Shown piece after piece: positions 45,239 through 53,883 of a stretch of 64,000 bases of DNA. Within the stretch, counting starts at the first letter, position 1. The number at the start of each line of letters is the position of its first letter. The position numbers and the translations under genes were made by a program. Source of the DNA: Pseudomonas saponiphila (GTDB lineage Bacteria > Pseudomonadota > Gammaproteobacteria > Pseudomonadales > Pseudomonadaceae); the NCBI RefSeq assembly GCF_900105185.1, contig NZ_FNTJ01000002.1, forward strand, positions 372,001 through 436,000, given 5' to 3'. The notes below the pieces were generated by a model. It was not told the DNA's origin and made no database searches. It was given only the letters and a program-made list of their open reading frames with translations.

Positions 45239-46383
45239 CAGCCCATCTCCATGAAGAACAGCGCGGCCACGGCGTCGATGACGATCACCACGAAGATCGA
45301 CTGGACCACGCTGGAAGTGGTGTGGGCCCCCACCGACTCGGCGCTGCCGCTGACCTTGAAGCCTTCCAGGCAGCCGATGGCGGCGATCAGGAAGGCAAAG
45401 ACCGGCGCTTTCACCAGGCCCAGCAGGAAGTGTTTGACGCCAATGTCCGAATGCAGCAACGAAAGGAACATCGCCGGCGAGATATCCAGGGACAGGGCAC
45501 AGACCACGGCGCCGCCAATGATCCCCGAGAGCATCGCCAGGAAGGTCAGCATCGGCAGCGCCACCAGCAACGCCAGGACCCTGGGCAGCACCAGCAGCTC
45601 CATCGGGTCCAGGCCCAGGGTACGGATCGCATCAATCTCTTCGTTGGCCTTCATCGAGCCGATCTGTGCGGTGAAGGCACTGGCGGTGCGTCCGGCCATG
45701 AGAATCGCGGTGAGCAGCACGCCGAACTCCCGCAAAAAGGAAAACGCCACCAGGTCCACGGTAAAGATACTGGCGCCGAAATTGGCCAGTACCGTGGCCC
45801 CGAGAAAGGCCACCACGGCGCCCACCAGGAAGGTCAGCAGGGCGACGATGGGGGCGGCGTCGAGGCCGGTCTGTTCGATGTGTGCCACCACCGGGGTGAT
45901 GCGCCAGCGTTTGGGGCGCAGCAGACCGCGGGCCAGGGTTTCGAGGATCAGGCCGATGAAGCCGAGGACTTTCAGGGTGTCCTGCCAGACGGTGTAGACC
46001 GCGCTGCCGATGCGCGAGAGCAATTGCACGCTGACGGAAATCTCCGGCTCCCTGACCGGCACACAGAAATCGTTGAGCGAACTGTAGACCGTGTGCAGCA
46101 GCGCGCGGTCGGCGCTGGACAGGGTGCAGCCCGGGTGTTCGGCGGACTGGCCCAGGCGTTCGGCACCCAGCAGCTCCACCAGCAGCGAGGCGCCGGCGGT
46201 GTCCAGGGCTCCCAGGCCGTTGAGGTCGATGTGGGTGCTGCTATCGTAGTGGCCGTGGAGGCTCTGGCAGAGACGCTTGAGATCGCTGTAATGGGCCAGC
46301 GTCCAGTCGCCACCGATGCGCAGTTGCGCCGGAGAGTGGGCGTTGTCCAGTTGAGCGGTGCCGGGCGTCATGCGGGTATTCAT
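45235..46383 (-). CDS. MlaE-like permease with N-terminal STAS domain
   Basis: This 382-residue protein starts with a STAS domain (about 15-100, with IDLNGLGALDTAGASLLVELLG) and continues into an MlaE permease (about 140-380, with AILMAGRTASAFTAQIGSMKANEEIDA). In the classical Mla system the STAS protein MlaB is separate; here the two are fused. It is the first gene of a four-gene lipid transport operon without an MlaC-like carrier. The transport direction cannot be read from sequence. Confidence 0.92.
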   Translation of the reverse strand: MNTRMTPGTAQLDNAHSPAQLRIGGDWTLAHYSDLKRLCQSLHGHYDSSTHIDLNGLGALDTAGASLLVELLGAERLGQSAEHPGCTLSSADRALLHTVYSSLNDFCVPVREPEISVSVQLLSRIGSAVYTVWQDTLKVLGFIGLILETLARGLLRPKRWRITPVVAHIEQTGLDAAPIVALLTFLVGAVVAFLGATVLANFGASIFTVDLVAFSFLREFGVLLTAILMAGRTASAFTAQIGSMKANEEIDAIRTLGLDPMELLVLPRVLALLVALPMLTFLAMLSGIIGGAVVCALSLDISPAMFLSLLHSDIGVKHFLLGLVKAPVFAFLIAAIGCLEGFKVSGSAESVGAHTTSSVVQSIFVVIVIDAVAALFFMEMGW

Positions 46384-46437
46384 AAGCTCCGAGCTTGTGT
46401 GGCGATTGCGCAGTGCTACGTAATAGCACGATCGCCG

Positions 46438-47481
46438 TTACTTTGCCTCGCCGCTCTTGGTCGCATCTTGATCTGGATCGGTGATCTCGAAGCGCAGCAC
46501 GCCAATCACCTGCCCGTCCTCGGTGATGACCCGGACCTGCCAGTTGCCCGCCGGGTTGGCCGGGAAGTTCTGCTTGTGGGACCAGGCGCGGTAGCCCTCC
46601 TTGCGCCCGCCGCGAATGTCCAGGGCGATGCGGTCCACTTCACTGCCGTTGAACTGCCAGACGTGATAGATGCGCTCGTCCAGGCCCCGGGGCGCGTTGA
46701 TCGCGGTGTAGGCGTACAAGCCGTCGCTGCGCACCTGGCGGCTGCTGACCTGTTCCAGGCTGTCTCCCGGCGTGCGGTCCTGAAGCTGGGTGCTGATGGC
46801 GTCCTCGGTCAGCCAAAGGGTGGCCGGCGGCACCCAGGAGCGCAGCAGCCAGCCGGTGCTGCCAATGGCCAGGGTGATGCACAGCACCGCCAGGGCACTG
46901 CGCAGGCTGCGGATCGGCAGGATCGACGCCAGGCTGGGGAAGGACAGGAGCATGGCGATGCCCAGGGCCAGCTTGAAGCTCTGGGCCGTGGTCAGGTGCA
47001 GGATCAGCGGCAGCGCGGTGAGCAGGGCGGCGAACAGCGTCAGGGTGTGCAGGGCGAGGAACAGCCAGCGCCGCGGGGCCAGCCATTTGTAGTACAGCGG
47101 GTCGGTGATGGAAATCAGTGCCGCGGCCCCCAGCAAGCCGGTGAACACCAACTGGCCGCTGTTCCAGCTGGTGGTGATGAAGAAGAACGGCAGGACGAAG
47201 AACAGGCTTTCCTGGTGGATCATCTGTGTGGCGTAACGCAATAGCGGCTGCGGGATCTCGCGCTTGAAGACCTTGGTGAACAGTTGGGTCAGGCTGTTTT
47301 CCAGCATCAGCCAGACCCAGCTCACCAGCAGGATCACGGCGATCCACGAGGCCAGGCTCTGCTGTCGATCGACCAGGATGAAGCTGCTGACTCCGGAGAT
47401 GAACCCGCCGAGCGCAATGACCCCCGGGTAGCGCTTGATCAGTTCCAGAACGCGCTGAATATAGAGGGTCAGGTTAGGCAT
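46438..47481 (-). CDS. DUF5924 membrane protein with C-terminal DUF2914-like domain
   Basis: This 347-residue protein has six to eight membrane helices in its first 215 residues, then an extracytoplasmic domain with RIYHVWQFNGSEVDRIALDIRGGRKEGYRAWSHKQNFPANPAGNWQVRV, the pattern of DUF2914. Its function is unknown. It follows the lipid transport operon on the same strand at 54 bp, possibly as a separate unit. Confidence 0.82.
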   Translation of the reverse strand: MPNLTLYIQRVLELIKRYPGVIALGGFISGVSSFILVDRQQSLASWIAVILLVSWVWLMLENSLTQLFTKVFKREIPQPLLRYATQMIHQESLFFVLPFFFITTSWNSGQLVFTGLLGAAALISITDPLYYKWLAPRRWLFLALHTLTLFAALLTALPLILHLTTAQSFKLALGIAMLLSFPSLASILPIRSLRSALAVLCITLAIGSTGWLLRSWVPPATLWLTEDAISTQLQDRTPGDSLEQVSSRQVRSDGLYAYTAINAPRGLDERIYHVWQFNGSEVDRIALDIRGGRKEGYRAWSHKQNFPANPAGNWQVRVITEDGQVIGVLRFEITDPDQDATKSGEAK

Positions 47482-47543
47482 CGGGCGGGGATCACAGTCT
47501 GGGCAGTAAAAAACCGCGACAGGATACCGTTGGCCGCGGCCCG

Positions 47544-47632
47544 TGGCGAGGGAGCTTGCTCGGGCTGGAGGCCTGTAGCGCTGCCCGGCTCCGCCACGCC
47601 GTCAGCGGCAGACTGCGGTGCTCCCGCTACAG
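47544..47632. repeat. Degenerate REP-like sequence and inverted repeat before M16 gene end
   Basis: GTGGCGAGGGAGCTTGCTC (from 47543) matches another REP family common in P. fluorescens. CTGTAGCG (47573-47580) and CGCTACAG (47625-47632) are inverted, the latter overlapping the stop of the M16 gene. These may act as its terminator. Confidence 0.4.
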
Positions 47633-49021
47633 CGGACGTGCGCGACGCCGACGCTGCCACAGGCAGGCGCCGAGGCTGGCGCAGAGGATCAGGCCCAGCA
47701 GGCCAGCGCCCAGCCACAGCAGTTGTTCGTCGCCCAGCAGCGGCTTTTCGATGCGCAGGTAGCCCGGCTGTTGCAGCAATTGCTTCAGGGCCCGATTAGC
47801 CTGTTCCAGGCTGACTGCCCGCAGGCGCTTGGCCGGGTCGCTGAAACGGCCGTTGTCGAAGTCTCCCAGGGCGCTCCAGTAGTAGTCCGCCAGGGCGCTG
47901 TTGCCTTGCACCGCCCAGGCCTGGCGGTCGATGGCGGCCTGTTTCAGGCGCTCGAAGGTGGCCGGGTCGAGGCCGTCCTTGAGCAGGTGCGCCCTGAGCT
48001 GTTGGACCACGTGGCGGGCCTGGGGCAGCGCATCACGCTCCAGGTCGGCATTGAGGCTGAGAAACCCTACCCCGCCGAAGACTTCCCGATCGCTCCAGGG
48101 GCCGTAGGACAGTTCGTGCTCCAGGCGCAACTGGCGGTACAGCGCCCAGTCCAGGTAGTCCTTGAGCAGGTCGAACGTCTCGTCGTGCTGCTGTTCCAGC
48201 TGGGGTTCGGGAAACAGCCAGTGCAACTGGGCGCTCTGCCCTACCCAGCCTTGGATCAGGTCGCGCTCGGCGGCGGCCGTGCCCTGGATCTGCGGCAAAT
48301 CGGGGTGCTCGCTGGGCTCCACCGGAACCAGGGCGCCGTAGGTGCGTTCAAGATAGGCCGGCAGCAGGCGGTCGAGTTCGCCGACCACGATCAGGGTCAT
48401 GTTGTTGGGGGCGTACCAGTCCCGGCGCACTTGCTCCAGCTGGGCCAGGGTCAGGTGCCCGACTTCGGCGCGCTCGGCGCACTTGAGCCCCAGTTCCACC
48501 GCCAGCTGGTTGCCGGCCCTATGGCCCAGGTCCTGGCGGTCGAGCCAGCGCTGCAGGTGCGAGTAATGGCCGCCGTCTTCGCGCTCCACCACCTGTTTGG
48601 CGGCGGCCACTGCGTTGTCGTCAAGGCGGGTGCGGGTCAGCAGCGACAGCAGCAGGTCGAGGACCTTGCGCTGGTTTCTCGCCGGGGCCTCGATGACGAA
48701 AGTGGTGTCGGCATTGCTGGTGTAGGCATTCCATTCGCCGCCCAGGGCCTGCATGCGTTCTTCCAGGCCGCCTTCGCCGCTGGCGTCGATGCCGCTGAAC
48801 AGCAGGTGTTCCAGCAGGTGCGGCAGTTCCTTGTCGGCACAGGGGAAATCGTCCAGGCCGACCCCCACCACCAGGCGGATCGCCACGTGGCCGCGTTCGC
48901 TACCGGGTTTGAGCAGCAATTGCAGGCCGTTGGGCAGGGTGTAGCCTTCAGCCTGGAAGCGATCCAGGGCCCATCCTTGTGCACTGCCCAGCAACAGGCA
49001 GGCGAATAACAGACAACGCAT
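47627..49021 (-). CDS. M16-family zinc metallopeptidase homologue with C-terminal membrane anchor
   Basis: This 464-residue protein has a signal peptide (MRCLLFACLLLGSAQGWA) and the inverse zinc motif HLLEH (H68, E71, H72), with a possible downstream Glu in VVEREDGGHY. The N- and C-terminal M16 halves are recognisable. Unlike soluble M16 enzymes it ends in a membrane helix (about 432-453) and a basic tail QRRRRARPL, so it should be fixed to the inner membrane facing the periplasm. ATG 49021 has AAGGAAG upstream; ATG 49063 would spoil the signal peptide. Confidence 0.88.
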   Translation of the reverse strand: MRCLLFACLLLGSAQGWALDRFQAEGYTLPNGLQLLLKPGSERGHVAIRLVVGVGLDDFPCADKELPHLLEHLLFSGIDASGEGGLEERMQALGGEWNAYTSNADTTFVIEAPARNQRKVLDLLLSLLTRTRLDDNAVAAAKQVVEREDGGHYSHLQRWLDRQDLGHRAGNQLAVELGLKCAERAEVGHLTLAQLEQVRRDWYAPNNMTLIVVGELDRLLPAYLERTYGALVPVEPSEHPDLPQIQGTAAAERDLIQGWVGQSAQLHWLFPEPQLEQQHDETFDLLKDYLDWALYRQLRLEHELSYGPWSDREVFGGVGFLSLNADLERDALPQARHVVQQLRAHLLKDGLDPATFERLKQAAIDRQAWAVQGNSALADYYWSALGDFDNGRFSDPAKRLRAVSLEQANRALKQLLQQPGYLRIEKPLLGDEQLLWLGAGLLGLILCASLGACLWQRRRRARPL

Positions 49022-49077
49022 AACAAGCTTCCTTACGGCGTGCGTAAGTTTTAGAGACTGCATGTAACTCTGGACGT

Positions 49078-50736
49078 TCAGGGTGAATGGGTGATGTCAG
49101 CCATGTCTTCGACTTGCAGGGCCCCGGTGTCCGAGGTTTCCAGGACCACGTAGGCGCTGCTGCAGAACAGCGAGTTGAGACGCTTCATGTCGGCGATCAG
49201 TTCCAGGTGCAGGGAACTGGTTTCGATGCTTTGCACGATCTTGCGCTGCAGGCGGCTGACGTGGGCGTGGGCCAGGCGCCGTTCCTGAGCGCGGAAGCGG
49301 CGTTTTTCCCGCAGCAGTTGCCGGGCGCTTTCCGGGTCGGCGCTGAGGAACACCGAAAGTCCCAGGCGCAGGTTGGCGATCAGTTGCGCGTGCAGCCCGG
49401 TCAGCTCTTCCAGGCCCACTTCGGAGAAGGAGCGGCGTTGCGAGGTCTTTTGCTGCTGGACCTTGCGCAGCATGCGCTCGATCAGGTCGCTGGCCAGCTT
49501 GAGGTTGATCGCCAGTTCGATGATTTCCGCCCAGCGCCGGCTGTCCTGCTCGCTGAGGTCCTCGCGGGGCATTTGCGCCAGGTACAGCTTGATCGCGCTG
49601 TACAGCGCTTCGACATCATCGCTCAGGGCTCGCAGCTCCTGGGTGATGGCGGTCTGTTTGCCCCGCAGCACATCGCGCATGGCTTCCAGCATGTTGTCGA
49701 TCAGGTCGCCGATGCGCAGGGTTTCCCGGGCGGCGTTGGCCAGGGCCAGGCTCGGCGTGGCCAGGGCGGCCGGGTCCAGGTGCCGTGGACGCGCGCGGCC
49801 ATTGTCCTGGGGCCGTTCCGGCAGCAGCCAGCTGCAGAGCCGGGCCATGGGGCCGACACTGGGCAGCAGCAACAGGCAGCGCGCGGTGTTGTACAGCAGG
49901 TGGAAGCCGATCACCACTTCCTGGGGGCTGAAGTCCAGGCTGTCCATCCAGTGGGCCAGGGGGTTGAGCACCGGGATGATCAGCAGCAGGCCGATCAGTT
50001 TGTACAGCAGGCTGCCCAGGGCCACCTGGCGGCCGGCGGCGTTTTGCATGCTGGTGCCGAGGAAGGCCAGCACCCCGCTGCCGATGTTGGCGCCGATCAC
50101 CAGGCCGATGGCCACCGGCAGGCTGATGACGCCGGCCCCGGCCAGGGTGGCGGTGAGCAACACCGCCGCCAGGCTGGAGTAGGACACCATGGCGAATACT
50201 GCGCCCATCAGGGCATCCAGGAGGATGTCGCCGGTCAGCGAGGCGAACAGCACCTTGACCCCTTGGGCGTGGGTAATAGGTGCGGCGGCTTCGACGATCA
50301 GTTGCAGGGCCAGGATGATCAGGCCCAGGCCGATGCCGACCCGGCCCAACTGCCCGGCGCGGGTCTGCTTGCGCGAGAGGAAGAAGATCACCCCGAGGAA
50401 GATCAGCAGCGGCGACAGCCACGACAGGTCGAAGGTCAGCACCCGGGCCATCAGCGCGGTGCCGACATCGGCGCCGAGCATGGTCGCCAGCGCCGGGGTC
50501 AGGGCCATCAGGCCCTGGCCGACAAAGGAGGTCACCAGCATCGCCGTGGCGTTGCTGCTCTGGACCATGGCCGTCACCAGGATGCCGGCAACGAAGGCCA
50601 GCGGTCGCCGGGCCATGTTCTGGCCGATCACATGGCGCAGGTTGGAGCCGTAGACCCGCAGGATGCCGGTACGGACGATGTGCGTGCCCCAGATCAGCAG
50701 GGCCACGGCGGAAAGCAAATTGAGCAGGGTCAGCAT
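49078..50736 (-). CDS. Na/Pi-cotransporter family protein with PhoU-like domain
   Basis: This 552-residue protein has two inverted Na_Pi_cotrans repeats (QSSNATAMLVTSFVGQGLM and SYSSLAAVLLTATLAGAGVI) in about eight helices, followed by a cytoplasmic PhoU-like helical domain (from about residue 330). It may import phosphate with sodium. YjbB of E. coli, of the same family, exports phosphate, so direction is open. It is apparently monocistronic. Confidence 0.9.
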   Translation of the reverse strand: MLTLLNLLSAVALLIWGTHIVRTGILRVYGSNLRHVIGQNMARRPLAFVAGILVTAMVQSSNATAMLVTSFVGQGLMALTPALATMLGADVGTALMARVLTFDLSWLSPLLIFLGVIFFLSRKQTRAGQLGRVGIGLGLIILALQLIVEAAAPITHAQGVKVLFASLTGDILLDALMGAVFAMVSYSSLAAVLLTATLAGAGVISLPVAIGLVIGANIGSGVLAFLGTSMQNAAGRQVALGSLLYKLIGLLLIIPVLNPLAHWMDSLDFSPQEVVIGFHLLYNTARCLLLLPSVGPMARLCSWLLPERPQDNGRARPRHLDPAALATPSLALANAARETLRIGDLIDNMLEAMRDVLRGKQTAITQELRALSDDVEALYSAIKLYLAQMPREDLSEQDSRRWAEIIELAINLKLASDLIERMLRKVQQQKTSQRRSFSEVGLEELTGLHAQLIANLRLGLSVFLSADPESARQLLREKRRFRAQERRLAHAHVSRLQRKIVQSIETSSLHLELIADMKRLNSLFCSSAYVVLETSDTGALQVEDMADITHSP

Positions 50737-50907
50737 GAGAGGCCCCCCCTGGGGTGAAGAGCCCCAAGTGGGGCCAGTGGACGTTGTTGCGTGAGGTTCT
50801 ACGTTATGTATTTAAGCTGTAGTTGGCTAACGCACAGGGCGCCAGCATCGCATAGCTCAAGCGGCGTTTGAAACAAAACTGTCATGAAAACAACTGGCTG
50901 CAGACGT

Positions 50908-50935
50908 GAAAAAGGGGCTCGAAAGCCCCTTTTTC
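50908..50935. terminator. Terminator after the TerC gene
   Basis: GAAAAAGGGGCT and AGCCCCTTTTTC form a perfect 12-bp stem around CGAA, 17 bp past the stop. A and T runs on its two sides allow function in both directions. Confidence 0.93.
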
Positions 50936-50952
50936 CTGACGCCCGTTCGCGG

Positions 50953-51720
50953 TTATTGACCGGGAACGTCCTTGCGCAGTTTCACCGGATCCTGCTGTTT
51001 TTTCTTCTTCGCGATGGCGCTGCGCATCTTGATGTTGATGGCTTCCACCGCCAGGGAGAAGGCCATGGCGAAGTAGACGTAGCCCTTTGGCACGTGCACG
51101 TCGAAGGCTTCGGCGATCAGCACCGTGCCCACCACCAGCAGGAACGACAGCGCCAGCATCTTCAGCGACGGGTGCTTGTCGATGAACTCGCTGATGGTCC
51201 CGGCGGCCAGCATCATCACCAGTACCGCGACAATGATTGCCGCCACCATCACCGGTACGTGGGACACCATGCCCACCGCGGTGATCACCGAATCCAGGGA
51301 GAAGACGATGTCGATGATCGCGATCTGGATGATGGTGTAGAAGAAGTTGCCGCCCTTGCCCTTGGGTTCATCCAGGGTTTCGTCCTCGCCTTCCAGGGCG
51401 TGGTACATCTCCTGGGAGCTTTTCCACAGCAGGAACAGGCCGCCGAAGAACAGGATCAGGTCACGCCCGGAAATGCCCTGGCCGAAGACCACGAACAGGT
51501 CGGCGGTGAGGCGCATGACCCAGGTGATCGACAGCAGCAACAGAATGCGCGTGACCATGGCCAGCGCCAGGCCGAAGATCCGCGTGCGCGGCTGCATGTG
51601 CTTGGGCATGCGACTGACCAGGATCGAGATCATGATGATGTTGTCGATGCCCAGGACGATCTCCAGGGCGGTCAGGGTGAAGAAGGCAACCCAGATTTCC
51701 GGGTTGGTCAGCCATTCCAT
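50953..51720 (-). CDS. TerC-family integral membrane protein
   Basis: This 255-residue protein of about seven helices has the two acidic motifs of the TerC family, EIVLGIDNIIMISI and DIVFSLDSVITAVG, thought to bind metal ions. Relatives act in manganese export or in metalation of exported proteins; tellurite resistance is not implied by the name alone. The C-terminus is basic (AKKKKQQDPVKLRK). Confidence 0.9.
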   Translation of the reverse strand: MEWLTNPEIWVAFFTLTALEIVLGIDNIIMISILVSRMPKHMQPRTRIFGLALAMVTRILLLLSITWVMRLTADLFVVFGQGISGRDLILFFGGLFLLWKSSQEMYHALEGEDETLDEPKGKGGNFFYTIIQIAIIDIVFSLDSVITAVGMVSHVPVMVAAIIVAVLVMMLAAGTISEFIDKHPSLKMLALSFLLVVGTVLIAEAFDVHVPKGYVYFAMAFSLAVEAINIKMRSAIAKKKKQQDPVKLRKDVPGQ

Positions 51721-51746
51721 GTGTAGTCCTTTGCGCGAGTGTTATG

Positions 51747-51772
51747 GCCCGGGCCGTGACGCCGGCCCGGGC
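51747..51772 (-). terminator. GC-rich hairpin after the CitMHS gene
   Basis: GCCCGGGCC and GGCCCGGGC form a 9-bp stem around 8 bases in the 67-bp gap between the CitMHS and TerC genes. There is no T run, so terminator strength is doubtful. Confidence 0.5.
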
Positions 51773-51787
51773 GGGGAATCATTGCCT

Positions 51788-53095
51788 TTAAAGCGTGCTG
51801 AACAGCGGAAAGATCCCCATCAGCAAAGCGGCGAGCATTATGCACAGGCAGACCAGCACTGCCCACTTGAGGGTGAAGCGCTGATGGTCGCCAAACTCGA
51901 TGCCGGCCAGGGCCACCAACAGGTAGGTCGAGGGTACCAGCGGGCTGAGCAGGTGCACCGGTTGGCCGACGATCGACGCCCGGGCCATTTCCACGGCGGT
52001 GATGCCGTAGTGGCTGGCGGCTTCGGCCAGTACCGGCAGTACGCCGTAGTAGAAGGCATCGTTGGACATGAAGAAAGTGAACGGCATGCTCACCAGCGCG
52101 GTGATCACCGCGAGGTACGGCCCCAGTGCTTCCGGGATCACCGCCAGCAGGCTCTTGGACATGGCGTCGACCATGCCGGTGCCCGACAGGATGCCGGTGA
52201 AGATGCCCGCCGCGAAGATCAGTCCGACCACCGCCAGCACGCTGCCGGCGTGGGCCGCGACCCGGTCCTTCTGCTGCTGCAGGCAGGGATAGTTGACGAT
52301 CATGGCGATACTGAAGGCCACCATGAACAGCACCGGCAGCGGCAACAGGCCAGCGATCAGCGTGCACATCAGGGCGAAGGTCAGGGCGCCGTTGAACCAG
52401 ATCAGCTTGGGCCGGCGGGCATCCGGGTACTGCGACACACTGATTTCGCTGTGGTCGATCTCGTCGCCGGCCAGGTGCAGTTCACCCAGGCGCGCACGTT
52501 CGCGCTTGCCGTACAGGTAGGCGATCAGCAGGATCGCCACCACGCCGGCCAGCATCGCCGGGATCATTGGTACGAAAATGTCCGAGGGGTCCACGTGCAG
52601 GGCACTGGCGGCCCGGGCGGTGGGGCCGCCCCAGGGGGTCATGTTCATCACCCCGCCGGCGAGGATGATCAGCCCGGCCATGATGCGCGGGCTCATGCCG
52701 ATGCGGCTGTACAGCGGCAGCATGGCGGCCACGCAGATCATGTAGGTGGTGGCGCCGTCACCGTCCAGGGACACCACCAGAGCCAGCACGGCGGTGCCCA
52801 CCGATACCTTCAGCGGGTCGCCCTTGACCAGCTTGAGGATCTTGCGCACGGCCGGGTCGAACAGCCCGGAGTCGATCATCAGGGCGAAATACAGAATGGC
52901 GAACATCAGCATCACGCCGGTGGGCGCCAGCTTGGTGATGCCTTCGAGCATCATCGGGCCGATTTTCGGCGCAAAACCGCCGAACAGGGCGAACAGGATC
53001 GGTACGATGATCAGCGCAATCAGCGCCGACAGGCGCTTGGTCATGATCAGGAACATGAACGTGATGACCATGGCAAAGCCAAGGAAAGTCAGCAT
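51788..53095 (-). CDS. CitMHS-family citrate-metal/proton symporter
   Basis: This 435-residue transporter of about twelve helices has the family text LVVSLDGDGATTYMICVAAMLPLY and NMTPWGGPTARAASAL. CitMHS proteins import citrate complexed with Mg, Ca or other divalent ions. GGAG precedes the ATG. No two-component or LysR regulator lies beside it here, so its control is unknown. Confidence 0.92.
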   Translation of the reverse strand: MLTFLGFAMVITFMFLIMTKRLSALIALIIVPILFALFGGFAPKIGPMMLEGITKLAPTGVMLMFAILYFALMIDSGLFDPAVRKILKLVKGDPLKVSVGTAVLALVVSLDGDGATTYMICVAAMLPLYSRIGMSPRIMAGLIILAGGVMNMTPWGGPTARAASALHVDPSDIFVPMIPAMLAGVVAILLIAYLYGKRERARLGELHLAGDEIDHSEISVSQYPDARRPKLIWFNGALTFALMCTLIAGLLPLPVLFMVAFSIAMIVNYPCLQQQKDRVAAHAGSVLAVVGLIFAAGIFTGILSGTGMVDAMSKSLLAVIPEALGPYLAVITALVSMPFTFFMSNDAFYYGVLPVLAEAASHYGITAVEMARASIVGQPVHLLSPLVPSTYLLVALAGIEFGDHQRFTLKWAVLVCLCIMLAALLMGIFPLFSTL

Positions 53096-53414
53096 GGGAA
53101 TACTCCAGGCGTAGCGCGGCTAGGGAATGGCGAACCGGGTGGGATCAGCGCAGAACGGCAAGCACGAGGCGTACGGGAGGAGTTGCAGCGAACAGGCGGG
53201 TACGAGCGGACATCAGAATCACCATTGTTGTTGTTAATAGGGCCGGGAGCGCGAGAAACGCCCGCTGTGGCCAACCGGTCTGTTGCCGGTAGTGGAGGCG
53301 ATGCTAATCGGGGAAGCTTTCAGCCAGCTTTCGCCGTTGAAAGGAAACGCGGGATGTTCCGGCAGGCGACCAGCGGACTAAAGTGACGGGCATTGGCCCA
53401 CGGGAGGAATGCAC
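53096..53414. other. Divergent promoter region of the CitMHS and GFA genes
   Basis: This 319-bp region should hold both promoters. I find no clear operator, terminator or coding frame. A short TTGTTGTTGTTAA tract lies near 53226. Confidence 0.4.
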
Positions 53415-53816
53415 ATGAGTGAGTTGCACAGCGGAGGCTGCCATTGCGGGCGGCTGCGCTATCAGTTCAGCGGGCCGCTGCGGGATATCGCCCACTGCCA
53501 TTGCTCGATCTGCCGCCGGGTCAGTGGCGGCCTGGTGACCACCTGGATCACCCTGCCCGCCTCGGCGTTCACCTGGCTGGAGGGGGTTCCCGCTCGCTAC
53601 GACTCATCTGCAAGTTGTGCGCGCTATTTCTGCGGCAACTGTGGTGCTCACCTGGCGTTGGTTACCCACCTGAGCCCGGACAGCATCGATGTCACCATTG
53701 CCACCCTGGACCACCCGGAGCTGGCGCCGGCGGACCGGCACATCTGGATCGACAGCCGGTTGCCTTGGCTGCATCTGGATGAGCACTTGCCAGGGGAATC
53801 GGAGGAAACATTGTAG
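53415..53816 (+). CDS. GFA-fold (glutathione-dependent formaldehyde-activating-like) zinc protein
   Basis: This 133-residue protein has the zinc cysteine pattern of the GFA family: GGCHCG near the start, CHCSICRR in the middle and YFCGNCGAHL later. Most family members have unknown substrates and are not proven to act on formaldehyde. ATG 53415 has GGGAGG at a normal 7-base distance; an ATG at 53409 would be only 1 base from it. It is monocistronic, followed by a REPIN. Confidence 0.88.
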   Translation: MSELHSGGCHCGRLRYQFSGPLRDIAHCHCSICRRVSGGLVTTWITLPASAFTWLEGVPARYDSSASCARYFCGNCGAHLALVTHLSPDSIDVTIATLDHPELAPADRHIWIDSRLPWLHLDEHLPGESEETL

Positions 53817-53823
53817 GAGGCTT

Positions 53824-53880
53824 CTTCGCCGGCAAGTCGGCTCCTACGGGTGGGTTGTCGGAGCCGGCTTGCCGGCGAAG
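53824..53880. repeat. REPIN between the GFA and DUF4105 genes
   Basis: CTTCGCCGGCAAGTCGGCTCC (53824-53844) and GGAGCCGGCTTGCCGGCGAAG (53860-53880) are inverted around 15 bp, with one mismatch. It lies between two convergent genes and ends 4 bp before the DUF4105 stop. Confidence 0.9.
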
Positions 53881-53883
53881 CGT

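Noticed and set aside
45214..47244. 676-codon plus-strand open frame across the MlaE and DUF5924 genes
   Set aside because: It spans two recognised minus-strand genes and the gap between them, and is a codon-bias shadow.
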